Shown here: positions 44,489-52,920 of the stretch, in pieces
Position numbering within the stretch: position 1 is the stretch's first letter
Layout: the number at the start of each line of letters is the position of its first letter
DNA from: Marivita sp046592965
GTDB taxonomy: Bacteria; Pseudomonadota; Alphaproteobacteria; Rhodobacterales; Rhodobacteraceae
Length of the DNA stretch: 64,000 nucleotides
Assembly (NCBI RefSeq): GCF_046592965.1
Contig: NZ_JBISBV010000007.1
Location: 62,001-126,000, forward strand
Direction: 5' to 3'
The notes under the pieces: model-generated
Told to the model about the DNA's origin: nothing
The model's database searches: none
Seen by the model: only the letters and a program-made list of their open reading frames with translations
Position numbers and translations under genes: made by a program

Positions 44489-45400
44489 ATGAGCAGCGGA
44501 ATTTGCAAGGATCGCGTCGTCATCATCAGTGGCGCGGGGCGCGGTCTGGGCCGTGCCTATGCGCTGGGGCTTGCGGCAGAGGGCGCCAAGATCATCGTGA
44601 ACGATCTGGGTGTGGGAACGCACGGTGATGAAACCGGCGAACAACCGGCGCATCAGGTCGTGGAGGAAATCCGCGCGATGGGCGGTGAGGCGATTGCCAA
44701 CCTTGACGACGTCACCGATTTCGACGCGGCCGGGGGAATGGTGCGCACCGCCATCGACACCTTCGGCGATCTGCACTGCGTGATCAACAACGCCGGTTTT
44801 GTACGCGACCGCATGTTTGTGTCGTGTTCGCCCGAGGAATGGGACGCTGTCTTGCGCGTTCACTTGCGCGGCCATTTCTGCATCAGCCGCCACGCTGCGG
44901 ATCATTGGCGCGCGCAGTCCAAGGCGGGGCAAAAGGTCGATGCGCGGATCATCAATACGTCTTCGGGCGCCGGTTTGCAGGGAAGCGTCGGGCAAAGCGC
45001 CTATAGTGCGGCCAAGGCCGGGATTGCGGCTTTGACACTGGTGCAGGCGGCGGAACTGGGGCGCTATGGCGTCACGGCCAACGCTCTGGCGCCCAACGCC
45101 CGCACCCGAATGACCGAAACCGCCTTTGCCGAAATGATGCAGGCAAAAGAAGGCAGCTTTGACATTTTCGACCCCGACAATTCGGCACCGCTGCTGGCGT
45201 GGCTGTGCAGCACGGCCTCCGCCGAAGTGACCGGTCAGGTGTTCGAACTTCTCGGGGGAAACATCCGGATTTGCGAAGGTTGGACCGACGGCCCCGAATT
45301 CGACAAGGGAAGCCGCTGGGACGCCGTATCCATCGGCGGGAAAATCACCGAGTTGCTGGCCCAACGCAATCCGGCCAAGCCGGTTTACGGGGCAAAATAA
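44489..45400 (+). CDS. Short-chain dehydrogenase of the MFE-2/17beta-HSD4-like branch
   Basis: The protein has 303 residues, with the NAD(P) loop SGAGRGLGRAYALG, the NDLGVGTHGDETG segment typical of the peroxisomal multifunctional enzyme branch, NNAG in VINNAGFVRD, and a catalytic Ser, Tyr and Lys in NTSSGAG and YSAAKAG. Length and layout resemble mycobacterial Rv3548c of the KstR2 regulon and other 3-hydroxyacyl-CoA dehydrogenases for bulky acyl groups. AGGAG lies ahead of the ATG. It ends the plus-strand operon that began at 39559. Confidence 0.83.
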   Translation: MSSGICKDRVVIISGAGRGLGRAYALGLAAEGAKIIVNDLGVGTHGDETGEQPAHQVVEEIRAMGGEAIANLDDVTDFDAAGGMVRTAIDTFGDLHCVINNAGFVRDRMFVSCSPEEWDAVLRVHLRGHFCISRHAADHWRAQSKAGQKVDARIINTSSGAGLQGSVGQSAYSAAKAGIAALTLVQAAELGRYGVTANALAPNARTRMTETAFAEMMQAKEGSFDIFDPDNSAPLLAWLCSTASAEVTGQVFELLGGNIRICEGWTDGPEFDKGSRWDAVSIGGKITELLAQRNPAKPVYGAK

Positions 45401-45483
45401 CTCCAGCCCAAGTTCTAACCTGATGATCCAGGGCAGGCCCAACGCCTGCCCTATTTGCTGTCAGAGCGTGTTCTTTGAATGCT

Positions 45484-47067
45484 TCAGGCGATCCCTGCCA
45501 GTTTTCGAAGCTCGTCCTTGACCACCTTGCCCTGCGCGCTGGTGGGCAGCGCGTCCAGAAACACAACGCTGCGCGGCACCTTGAAGTTGGCGATATTCTC
45601 GCGCGACCAGGCAATCAGTTCGGCCTCGGTGATATGCGCGCCGGGGCGCAGCACGACAAAGGCCTTGCCGACTTCGCCCAACCGGTCGTCCGGTACGCCG
45701 ATCACGGCGATCTGGCCCACCGCGTCATGGGCGCTGAGAAACCGCTCGATTTCCGCCGGATAGCAGTTAAAGCCGCCCGTGATGAACAAATCCTTCACGC
45801 GGTCCTCGATGCGCAGGTTTCCATCGCTGTCGAAATACCCGATATCCCCCGTCGACAACCAGCCATCTGCGTCAATGGTCTTGGCTGTCGCTTCGGGATT
45901 TTCGAAATAGCCCTTCATGGTCAGATATCCGCGGATCACGATCTCTCCCGGTGCGCCATCGGGCAGGAATGCACCCTCGGGTGATCTGATGCGGATCTCG
46001 GTGTCGGGCATCGGTTTGCCTGCGGTGTTGGCGATGACTTCGGCGGTATCATCGGCAAAGCACATGGTGCCGTAACCGCCGCATTCGGTCAGGCCATAGC
46101 CATTGCAGACGCCCGCAAACCCCAGTTCGGACCGCATCCGCCGGATCAATGTCGCAGGCACGACAGACCCGCCGGTCAGGCCCAGACGCAGGCTGGAGGT
46201 GTCGAATTTCGCCAGATCGGGATTTTGCAACATGCCGTGAAAAATCGCTGGCGGGCCGGGAATAACAGAAATCTTGTCACGCGCGACACGCTCCAGAATT
46301 TCGGCGGGATCAAATGTAAGATGCGGCATCATGACCGCGCCGCGCATCAGCGAAACGATCGCGCCCGAGCGATAGCCGAAAGCATGGAAAAACGGCGGAA
46401 TGACCAGAATCCGGTCACCGCGCCGGATACCGACGCGCGTGGCCCAGGCATCAATCGCACGCAGGCATTGGCGGTGGGCATACATCACGCCCTTGGGGTA
46501 TCCGGTGGTTCCCGACGTGAACAACGTGTCACAAAGATCATCCGGCCCGATGCTGGCTGTACGTGTATCCAGCGCCGCCTCATCCACGGTGTCTGCCCGT
46601 TTCAGGAAGGTTTCCCATCCGGTCTCGCCCTCGGCCGCGTCATCAAAAACGACCAGATCACGCAATGGCGCCCGCTGTTCCGCGCTCAGCATCCCAGGGT
46701 AATAGCGGTCAAGGAAATTGCCCGTCGACATCATCATCGTCGCTTTGGACCGCAGGATCAATTCACCCACCTCGGCCCCGCGAAACCGCGTCGAACAGGG
46801 CACCAGAACGCCGCCTGCGCTGACCAGCCCCATCGCGGTGGCAAACCACTTCCAGCTGTTCGGCGCCCAGATCATCACCTTGTCGCCCTTTTCGATCCCG
46901 CTGGCGATGAAGGCCCGCGCGATGCGGCGGCGCAGCGCGTCAAATTCGACGAAGCTCAACGTGACTTCACCGTCCTCAATGGCGGTATCATGACCGTAAG
47001 TCTGTGCAGTCCATTCGCAAAGGGCGGGAATCGTCGTAAAGTCTTCAGGTGCGAGTTGTGCGGTCAT
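45484..47067 (-). CDS. fadD3: Acyl-CoA synthetase, FadD3-like (HIP-CoA ligase)
   Basis: This 527-residue adenylate-forming enzyme has the P-loop LFTSGTTGYPKGV, A5 block YGLTECGG, A7 GWLSTGDIGYF, and the C-terminal catalytic lysine in PTSAQGKVVKDEL. Several stretches track mycobacterial FadD3 as I recall it: PPFFHAFGYRSGAIV, PHLTFDP and ISVIPGPPAIFHGML. FadD3 attaches CoA to HIP, the indanedione propionate left after A/B-ring loss, so it would start the pathway here. The start is ATG 47067 behind AAGGAAC. It is divergent from an Rv3549c-like SDR across a shared motif site. Confidence 0.85.
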   Translation of the reverse strand: MTAQLAPEDFTTIPALCEWTAQTYGHDTAIEDGEVTLSFVEFDALRRRIARAFIASGIEKGDKVMIWAPNSWKWFATAMGLVSAGGVLVPCSTRFRGAEVGELILRSKATMMMSTGNFLDRYYPGMLSAEQRAPLRDLVVFDDAAEGETGWETFLKRADTVDEAALDTRTASIGPDDLCDTLFTSGTTGYPKGVMYAHRQCLRAIDAWATRVGIRRGDRILVIPPFFHAFGYRSGAIVSLMRGAVMMPHLTFDPAEILERVARDKISVIPGPPAIFHGMLQNPDLAKFDTSSLRLGLTGGSVVPATLIRRMRSELGFAGVCNGYGLTECGGYGTMCFADDTAEVIANTAGKPMPDTEIRIRSPEGAFLPDGAPGEIVIRGYLTMKGYFENPEATAKTIDADGWLSTGDIGYFDSDGNLRIEDRVKDLFITGGFNCYPAEIERFLSAHDAVGQIAVIGVPDDRLGEVGKAFVVLRPGAHITEAELIAWSRENIANFKVPRSVVFLDALPTSAQGKVVKDELRKLAGIA

Positions 47068-47148
47068 ATGCTGCCTGTTCCTTGCCATCCGGGCCGCGAA
47101 TGAACCCTGTCCTGACTTTGAAAAACTAGAGCGGAGCACGCCGCACCA

Positions 47149-47166
47149 CATCGTCCGAAAAGACGA
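47149..47166 (+). promoter_or_regulatory. Candidate cluster operator, site 4
   Basis: CATCGTCCGAAAAGACGA matches the shared motif at 13 of 14 fixed positions and is the most symmetric copy, with perfect arms TCGTC and GACGA around 6 bp. It sits between the divergent fadD3-like gene (81 bp away) and the SDR at 47223 (56 bp away), suited to control both. Confidence 0.65.
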
Positions 47167-47222
47167 ATTGCATATGGTATTCTTCCGCTAAACACGAAGA
47201 CGCAGGCCTGCGCGCATAGACA

Positions 47223-48035
47223 ATGATGGAGTTCGCTTTGCCCCAATCCAATTCCTATCTGCCGTCGATGGACGGGCAGACCGTCATCGTGACAGGCGGA
47301 ACAAAGGGTATCGGTCGCCATATTGCGACAGCGTTTCTTGAGGCCGGTGCCAATGTCGCGGTTTGTGCCCGCACCCAGCCCGACACACTGCCCGAAAGCC
47401 GCGGACGTCAGGCGACTTTCCATCAATGTGACGTGCGTGATGCACAATCGTGCCGCGATCTTGTTGATGCGGTCGGTGCGGCACATGGCCGGGTCGACGT
47501 GTTGGTCAACAATGCAGGCGGCTCGCCACCCGCAGACGCCGCAACCGTATCGCCCCGCTTTTCCGAAGCGATCATCGCATTGAACCTGACCGGCCCGCTG
47601 CATCTGTGTCAGGCGGCCCATACCTGGATGGTCAAGCAGGACACAGGCGGGTCCATCGTCAATATCGCCAGCGTCGCCGGGCAACGTCCGGCCCCCACCA
47701 CTGCCGCTTACGGCGCTGCCAAGGCGGGATTGCTAAGCCTGACGGGATCGCTGGCGCAGGAGTGGGGGCCGAAAGTGCGCGTGAACGCAATTGTCGCGGG
47801 GCTGATGGAAACCGAACAGACCGAACTCAGCTATGGATCGCAACAGGCCCAGGACGAACTGGCCGCCGCATTGCCCATGCAGCGAATGGGGCGCGGCCAA
47901 GACATTGCCGCAGCCGCACTTTATCTGGCGTCCCCGATGGCGCTCTTTATAAGCGGCGCGACGCTTGAAGTGCATGGCGGCGGTGAACCGCCCCTTTTCC
48001 TGGACATCATGCGCCGCCACACCGCTCCGGCGTGA
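47223..48035 (+). CDS. Short-chain dehydrogenase, Rv3549c-like
   Basis: The protein has 270 residues. It shows VTGGTKGIGRHIATAFLEAG, DVLVNNAGGSPPADA, NIASVAGQRPAPTTAAYGAAKAGLLSL (Ser-Tyr-Lys region) and the tail SGATLEVHGGGEPPLFLD. The NNAGGSP block and the HGGGE...FLD tail closely match Rv3549c in the mycobacterial KstR2 regulon as I recall it. Its exact step in HIP breakdown is not established to my knowledge. A second in-frame ATG follows immediately; either could be used. It is divergent from the fadD3-like gene. Confidence 0.82.
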   Translation: MMEFALPQSNSYLPSMDGQTVIVTGGTKGIGRHIATAFLEAGANVAVCARTQPDTLPESRGRQATFHQCDVRDAQSCRDLVDAVGAAHGRVDVLVNNAGGSPPADAATVSPRFSEAIIALNLTGPLHLCQAAHTWMVKQDTGGSIVNIASVAGQRPAPTTAAYGAAKAGLLSLTGSLAQEWGPKVRVNAIVAGLMETEQTELSYGSQQAQDELAAALPMQRMGRGQDIAAAALYLASPMALFISGATLEVHGGGEPPLFLDIMRRHTAPA

Positions 48036-48064
48036 TCTCCAAAATCACCGTGCACGTCGTGATC

Positions 48065-48082
48065 TAGTCTGAATGAGTGATG
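48065..48082 (-). promoter_or_regulatory. Degenerate copy of the cluster motif, site 5
   Basis: On the minus strand CATCACTCATTCAGACTA keeps CATC and GACTA with the right spacing but only 10 of 14 fixed positions. It is 51 bp before the binding-protein gene, the same distance as site 3 from its gene, which is the main reason to list it. Confidence 0.3.
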
Positions 48083-48133
48083 CCGGAACCGTCCGCCCCG
48101 GCTTTGCTGATTTCATCAGAGGAGGATCACCAC

Positions 48134-49351
48134 ATGACGAAACCAGAACTTTCCCGCAGAACAGCACTTACGCTGACTGCATCCGTAACCGCGCTGTCGA
48201 TGCTTGGCACCGCGACATTCGCACAAGATGACACCATAAAAATGGGCGGCATCATGTCGCTGACAGGGGGCGGTGCATCCATCGGCATCAACGCAAAACT
48301 CGCCTGGGAAATGGCCGTTGAAGAGATCAACGAAAGCGGCGGCATCCTGGGAAAGCAGGTCGAGCTTATTATGGCCGACACGATGACCGATCCGACACAT
48401 GGCGTCAGCGAAGCGCGCCGGCTGATCGAAAACGAAGGTGTGTCGCTGTTGGTGGGTCCGGCCACCAGTCAGGAAACCATCCCGATTACGGCGGTTTCGT
48501 CCGAAAAGCAGATCGTGCAGCTTTCGACGGCCGCGTCAACAGAGCTGACGCCTGAATTCGCACCCTACCATTTCTCGGATTCGGTAACGGGCGTGAACCA
48601 GATGCAGGCCAACATCGACTATGCCATCGACGTGCTGGGCGCGACGAAACTGGGCCTGATTTCCGACAACGGCGGCATGTCCAAGGCGGCAATCAGCGAT
48701 ATCCTGAACTACATGAAAACCCGCGACATCGAGCCGGTGATCGTGCAGGAATTTGCGTTCCGCACCGAAGACATGACGCCACAGCTGTTCTCGATGCGCA
48801 GCGCCGGGACCGATGCGATTCTCCTGATCAACTCGATTGGCGACGATTCACGCAAACTTTTGGAAAACCGTCTGGATATCGGTTGGGACGTTCCGGTTCT
48901 GGCAAACCAGACAATGACCAACTATGCCGTCGGCAATGCCGAGCTTTTGGGAGAGGAAGCCTTTGAGGGCGTGATGAGCACACAGTTCGTCGGCATGACA
49001 TATTGCCCCGGCGACGCGGTCGGCGAATCGCCATTTGCCAAATTTTCGGTCCGCGCCAACGAGCGTATCGACAATCTTGACCGGATGGGCGGCGCTCCGG
49101 CGTTGAACCCCTACTACATCCAGCCGCTGATTCTGGCGGCCGCTGCCAATGGCGCCGGCACGCTTGATGGGACGGCGATCCGCGACTGGCTTCAAGAGAA
49201 TGCCGACCAGATCGAAGTCCAGACAGGAGCCTTGTCGGCCAGTGCAACGAACCACTTCCTGCCTGCGCCGGAGTCCATTGTGGTGGTCAAGAACCCCTAC
49301 ATTCTGCGCGAGGATGGTCTCGTCGAGCGCGCCGATTGCAACGACTCGTAA
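48134..49351 (+). CDS. Liv-type ABC transporter substrate-binding protein
   Basis: This 405-residue binding protein has an export signal, MTKPELSRRTALTLTASV..., with a twin-arginine (SRRTAL) and a cleavage site near TFAQ, so it is probably a Tat or Sec substrate. The mature part has the periplasmic-binding fold type I: GGIMSLTGGGASIGINAKLAW, LIMADTMTDPTHGVSEARRLIE, LLVGPATSQETIPI. GAGGAG precedes the ATG. It most likely serves the livH, livM-livG, livF importer at 34556-37958, which lacks its own. The ligand is unknown; it may be a steroid-ring acid. A strong terminator follows. Confidence 0.87.
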   Translation: MTKPELSRRTALTLTASVTALSMLGTATFAQDDTIKMGGIMSLTGGGASIGINAKLAWEMAVEEINESGGILGKQVELIMADTMTDPTHGVSEARRLIENEGVSLLVGPATSQETIPITAVSSEKQIVQLSTAASTELTPEFAPYHFSDSVTGVNQMQANIDYAIDVLGATKLGLISDNGGMSKAAISDILNYMKTRDIEPVIVQEFAFRTEDMTPQLFSMRSAGTDAILLINSIGDDSRKLLENRLDIGWDVPVLANQTMTNYAVGNAELLGEEAFEGVMSTQFVGMTYCPGDAVGESPFAKFSVRANERIDNLDRMGGAPALNPYYIQPLILAAAANGAGTLDGTAIRDWLQENADQIEVQTGALSASATNHFLPAPESIVVVKNPYILREDGLVERADCNDS

Positions 49352-49399
49352 AACACCAGTTTTGTCGAACGCGCTCCTCCCCTGCGTTCTTCAATAACG

Positions 49400-49430
49400 A
49401 AGGCCCCGCCGATCTGGCGGGGCCTTTTTT
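49400..49430 (+). terminator. Rho-independent terminator after the binding-protein gene
   Basis: AAGGCCCCGCC pairs perfectly with GGCGGGGCCTT around a 5-nt loop and runs into six T residues. It is a textbook intrinsic terminator 49 bp past the stop. Confidence 0.93.
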
Positions 49431-49878
49431 GTATCCCCCAGAGATGGCGATTCTCCCCCCGCGCCTGCACCGCGTCCTGCAGAGCAGGAATGCCGTTGCA
49501 CGCCCTGCCGGGATGCTCTGTAGGGCAAATTGCGATGACAACGCGGCAAGCGACCCAAACGCATTAAAAGCCTGAGATCACGCCATATTTTCAGGTTTTG
49601 TCTGGCTCTGAACATCTAGATATTGACGCACTGCGGCAATTTTCGACACAGTGACAAATAATTTGACAGACCGTAAAACTAATGACACGATGATGAAAGT
49701 TGGCAAGCCCGGGAGGATGACATGGCCTGCGAGACCACACCGAATATCTCACCCATTCGAGACCGCACCGCCTGAGCCGGTAGCGTCCTTCAACGCGCAT
49801 TTTCTTGAATGCGCCTTGCACTGCATCAAAAAACAAATGGCTTGGGCCGCATAGCGCGTGCCGCAAGGGGGGTATCTT
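49431..49878. other. Leader region of the LuxR-type gene
   Basis: No gene was found in this 448-bp gap. It contains several TGACA words (49652, 49664, 49683), one of them as TTGACA, that might be promoter elements, but no convincing -10 partner was recognised. A G-rich ribosome site lies at its end, before ATG 49879. Confidence 0.35.
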
Positions 49879-50931
49879 ATGTCTTATCACTCACAATCCG
49901 CAGTCGCGTTCGGGCATCTCATGAACAATGTGACACGCAGCGCCACAACCGGCGCAACCGTGTCCGAACTGCTCGATATCATCAAAGACCACTTTTACGC
50001 GCGCATCGTGTTGCTGTCGGCACCAGACGCTGCAGACAATATCGCGTTGCATGCAGACAGCGCATTCGGCCCTGTCTCCTATGATGGCGACCCTGCCGCA
50101 TTTGCCCGATCCTCCGCGATCCGCGAATTGATGGACCGGTACCAGTTTGTCGAAGCTGCCGGTTCCCAAGACGTAACCGGGCCGGAAGATTGCAATCTCT
50201 GGATCTTTCGCGACCGCGATCTTGCGCGCTTCGGCAATGAAGAAACCGCATTGGCGGGGGTGATCGCGTCTCAGATGTCATCGTCCCTTAGCCTTGCAGA
50301 CCGCCTTCGCGATACCGCGATGGACAATACATTGTTCTCGGGCGCGATGGACCGGATGAACATCGGTTTCGTCCTGGCAGATGCGTCGGGCCACCTGTTG
50401 CGCATGACCGATCATGCCCGCGAAATACTGAATGCCCGCGACGGGTTGCAGCTGCATTTCCGCAAACTGCGCGCGACCAATGCATCCGATGACCGCACAT
50501 TGCAGGCGCTGATCCGCGCGACTGCTGAAGGTGAGGAAAACGATCACGAGGGCGGTCTTGCGCTGACAGGCCAGTCCGGGCTGAAAACGCTTGGCGTCAT
50601 GGCGCGCCGCGTCGATCCCGCGCTCTGCCCGAAGGGGCAGCGCCTTGTTGCGATTTATCTGCGCGACCGCGAATCCGCGCTGGAGCTCGACAGCGATGCC
50701 GTGCGCCGGTTGTTCGATCTGACCCCCGCAGAGGCCGCCGTGACACGACAACTGGCCGCCGGTTTGTCGCTGGAAGAAACCGCCATCGAGTTGGAAATCA
50801 GCCGGAACACTGCGCGCGCGCATCTTCGGTCGATTTTCTCCAAGAACGGAATTTCGCGTCAGACAGAGCTCGTCCGGATGGTGCTGAACAGTGCTGCAGC
50901 GATCGGTGGCGGCGCACCCCACGCCGCCTGA
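49879..50931 (+). CDS. Transcriptional regulator with C-terminal LuxR-type helix-turn-helix
   Basis: The protein has 350 residues. The C-terminus is a LuxR/FixJ-type HTH (FDLTPAEAAVTRQLAAGLS, then SRNTARAHLRSIFSKNGISRQTEL). The N-terminal 280 residues lack autoinducer-binding or receiver features; part (FVLADASGHLLRMTDHAREILNAR) resembles a PAS-like sensor. The start ATG 49879 follows a GGGGGG stretch. It sits in the middle of the catabolic cluster, flanked by terminators on both sides, so it is a separate unit. It could be a second regulator of the cluster or sense its own signal. Confidence 0.82.
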   Translation: MSYHSQSAVAFGHLMNNVTRSATTGATVSELLDIIKDHFYARIVLLSAPDAADNIALHADSAFGPVSYDGDPAAFARSSAIRELMDRYQFVEAAGSQDVTGPEDCNLWIFRDRDLARFGNEETALAGVIASQMSSSLSLADRLRDTAMDNTLFSGAMDRMNIGFVLADASGHLLRMTDHAREILNARDGLQLHFRKLRATNASDDRTLQALIRATAEGEENDHEGGLALTGQSGLKTLGVMARRVDPALCPKGQRLVAIYLRDRESALELDSDAVRRLFDLTPAEAAVTRQLAAGLSLEETAIELEISRNTARAHLRSIFSKNGISRQTELVRMVLNSAAAIGGGAPHAA

Positions 50932-50960
50932 AAGGCCTGGCCATCCCATCAGAATAAAAG

Positions 50961-50987
50961 AAAACCCCGGAAATGATCCGGGGTTTT
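50961..50987. terminator. Bidirectional terminator between the LuxR-type gene and the minus-strand operon
   Basis: AAAACCCCGGA pairs perfectly with TCCGGGGTTTT around a 5-nt loop. A tail of T residues lies on the plus-strand side, and the A tract of the stem gives U residues on the other, so it can end both the plus-strand LuxR-type gene and the convergent operon. Confidence 0.9.
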
Positions 50988-51015
50988 GTTGTTTTTCCTG
51001 TAGGGACCCAGCCGT

Positions 51016-51645
51016 TTAACGCACCCGTATCCCGCTTACAGTCTGGCCCCGGCGCATTGTCTCGATGAATTCTTCCAGCGGGGCCGGTTCCGCGATTGCG
51101 CCCTCGTTCGGGCCGCTCCGATCCCAGTATTCCTTCCACGACGGAAACAGCGCGTGGAACGATCCTTCATAAGGTTCGCGCCCCGGCCAGCGTATTTTCC
51201 TCGCACCGATGGGGGGTTTGTTCAGATCGGTTGCATACCAGTAAAGCGGCTGGCGGCGTGCAAAGCACCAACGCCCATCAACCCGCTTGTAATGATCGTA
51301 ATACATCATCTGCATAATGACCCATTCCGGTCCGGTTTCATGTTCATTTTTGGAATAGACGATTCCCACCGCCTCGTCCGGTCCGGTCAGTTCGATGATC
51401 GTGGTGCCGACATGGTGCGACGTGCCATCGAATTGTTTGCGCATGGTATCATCCAGCCAGTCCCGGAACGCCTGACGCCCGTAGGTGTCGCGCCCCGCCT
51501 TCACGTCGGGCACAAACAGCCCGGCCATCGCATCCAGATCGCGCATGTCCAGCGCCAGCGAGTATTTCGAGATCAGCTGGCGGATTTCGTCGCGGCTTTC
51601 GATCCTGTCGAGACGCAGCAGGATGTCGTCGTGTGTTGTACTCAT
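51016..51645 (-). CDS. SnoaL/NTF2-fold protein
   Basis: This 209-residue protein begins with an acidic helix (ILLRLDRIESRDEIRQLISKYSLALDMRD) and continues with the NTF2-like cone (GLFVPDVKAGRDTYG, GTSHHVGTTIIELTG, YYDHYKRVDGRWCFARRQ). Members include ketosteroid isomerase, limonene hydrolase and SnoaL cyclases, all acting on bulky cyclic substrates. No catalytic residues can be assigned safely. It ends the minus-strand operon that starts with the ipdC-like gene, 16 bp behind the MaoC gene. Two similar proteins occur at 55686 and 58705. Confidence 0.78.
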   Translation of the reverse strand: MSTTHDDILLRLDRIESRDEIRQLISKYSLALDMRDLDAMAGLFVPDVKAGRDTYGRQAFRDWLDDTMRKQFDGTSHHVGTTIIELTGPDEAVGIVYSKNEHETGPEWVIMQMMYYDHYKRVDGRWCFARRQPLYWYATDLNKPPIGARKIRWPGREPYEGSFHALFPSWKEYWDRSGPNEGAIAEPAPLEEFIETMRRGQTVSGIRVR

Positions 51646-51661
51646 GACCTCGGCTTTCGTT

Positions 51662-52120
51662 TTAGAAATAATACCGGCCCACAATGTCCGCGACACAGCC
51701 CGGCTTGTCCGAACCTTCAAGCTCCATCGTCACCCGAACCGTAGATTGCAGCGCATTGCCCTCAAGAACGTCGGCCTTGAGCAGCGTACCGGCGGCGCGG
51801 ACGCGCGACCCGACCGGCACGGGTGCAGGAAACCGGACGCGATCCGCGCCGTAATTCACGCCCATCTTCATACCCTCGGCCCGAAAAAGGTCGGGCAGGA
51901 AGTTGTTGATCAGCGAAAATGTCAGATATCCATGGGCGACAGTACCGCCAAACGGGCCATCACGCGCCTTTTCGGGGTCGGTGTGAATCCATTGGTGATC
52001 GCCCGTTGCGTCGGCAAACGTGTCGATCCGCGCCTGATCAATGCGCAGCCAGTCCGAACATCCCAGATCGGACCCAACCGCATCCGCCGCCTGTTGCGGC
52101 GATGAAAAGACCAGCCCCAT
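51662..52120 (-). CDS. MaoC-like (R)-specific enoyl-CoA hydratase
   Basis: This 152-residue hotdog-fold hydratase has the signature FADATGDHQWIHTDPEKA (catalytic Asp and His) and GPFGGTVAHGYLTFSLI. MaoC enzymes add water to 2-enoyl-CoA to form (R)-3-hydroxyacyl-CoA and in actinobacteria act on steroid side-chain CoA esters. It follows ipdF by 2 bp. It should act on an unsaturated intermediate produced by the ACAD pairs; which one is unknown. Confidence 0.87.
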   Translation of the reverse strand: MGLVFSSPQQAADAVGSDLGCSDWLRIDQARIDTFADATGDHQWIHTDPEKARDGPFGGTVAHGYLTFSLINNFLPDLFRAEGMKMGVNYGADRVRFPAPVPVGSRVRAAGTLLKADVLEGNALQSTVRVTMELEGSDKPGCVADIVGRYYF

Positions 52121-52122
52121 TC

Positions 52123-52920
52123 TTACGCCCTCTGGCTGGAAACAGACACGATTTCGCCGACCATATAGCCGGAATAATCGCTGGCGAGGAACATCATGAC
52201 GTTGGCGACTTCCCAGACCTCGGCCGCCCGGCCAAACGCCTCTTGCGAGGTCAGCGCCTCAAGCTCGCCGGGGCCAGCGGCTTTTTTCAAAAATTCGTGC
52301 ATCGCAATCGACGGCGAAACCGCGTTGATGCGTATGCCGTGCTCGGCCGCTTCGACCGCGCTGCAGCGGGTAAACGCCATGACACCGGCTTTGGCAGCGG
52401 CATAGTGGGATTGCCCTTTTTGCGCACGCCAGCCCAGAACGGATGCGTTATTGATGATCACACCGGCCTTGCGCGGTGTCATTTTCGCCAGTGCGGCGCG
52501 CGTCATGCGCATCGTACCTGTGAGCGTGACGTCAAGGACAAGGTTCCATTGGTCGTCCGGCATCTCCGCGACAGTGGAAAACCCGCCCATCCCTGCGTTG
52601 TTGATCAGCACATCGATCCCGCCAAGCGCATTTTCGGCGGCGTCGACAAGCGCGTTCACTTCGTCCTCGTTGGTGACGTTGCAGATCTGGGCGTGCACCT
52701 CTGCCCCGCCAATCGCACGCAGTTTTTCGGCCGCTTCGTCCAGCCGCCGCTGGTGAATATCCGAAATCATGATGGCGCGGCACCCTTCCTCGATGGCGCG
52801 TTTGGCAGCCGCAAAGCCGATACCCACACCTGCCGCCGCCGTAATCAGCACAGATTTACCGTTCAAAAGGCCGTGGCCCTCGACGTATTTCGGGGCGTTA
52901 ATCGATGTTGCGTCGCTCAT
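52123..52920 (-). CDS. ipdF: Short-chain dehydrogenase, IpdF-like
   Basis: The 265-residue protein carries AAAGVGIGFAAAKRAIEEGC (cofactor loop, variant of TGxxxGxG), NNAGMGGFSTVAEM, NNASVLGWRAQKGQSHYAAAKAGV (catalytic region), then NAVSPSIAMH and the end EIVSVSSQRA. Phrases NNASVLGWRAQ..HYAAAKAGVMA, AVSPS.AMH and VSVSSQ match IpdF (Rv3559c) in the HIP pathway, which oxidises or reduces the 5-hydroxyl of the indane ring CoA ester. It overlaps the echA20-like gene by ATGA. Confidence 0.85.
   Translation of the reverse strand: MSDATSINAPKYVEGHGLLNGKSVLITAAAGVGIGFAAAKRAIEEGCRAIMISDIHQRRLDEAAEKLRAIGGAEVHAQICNVTNEDEVNALVDAAENALGGIDVLINNAGMGGFSTVAEMPDDQWNLVLDVTLTGTMRMTRAALAKMTPRKAGVIINNASVLGWRAQKGQSHYAAAKAGVMAFTRCSAVEAAEHGIRINAVSPSIAMHEFLKKAAGPGELEALTSQEAFGRAAEVWEVANVMMFLASDYSGYMVGEIVSVSSQRA

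Noticed and set aside
49674..49691. Possible motif copy before the LuxR-type gene
   Set aside because: Only about 9 of 14 fixed positions fit, with the conserved TAGTC half missing.
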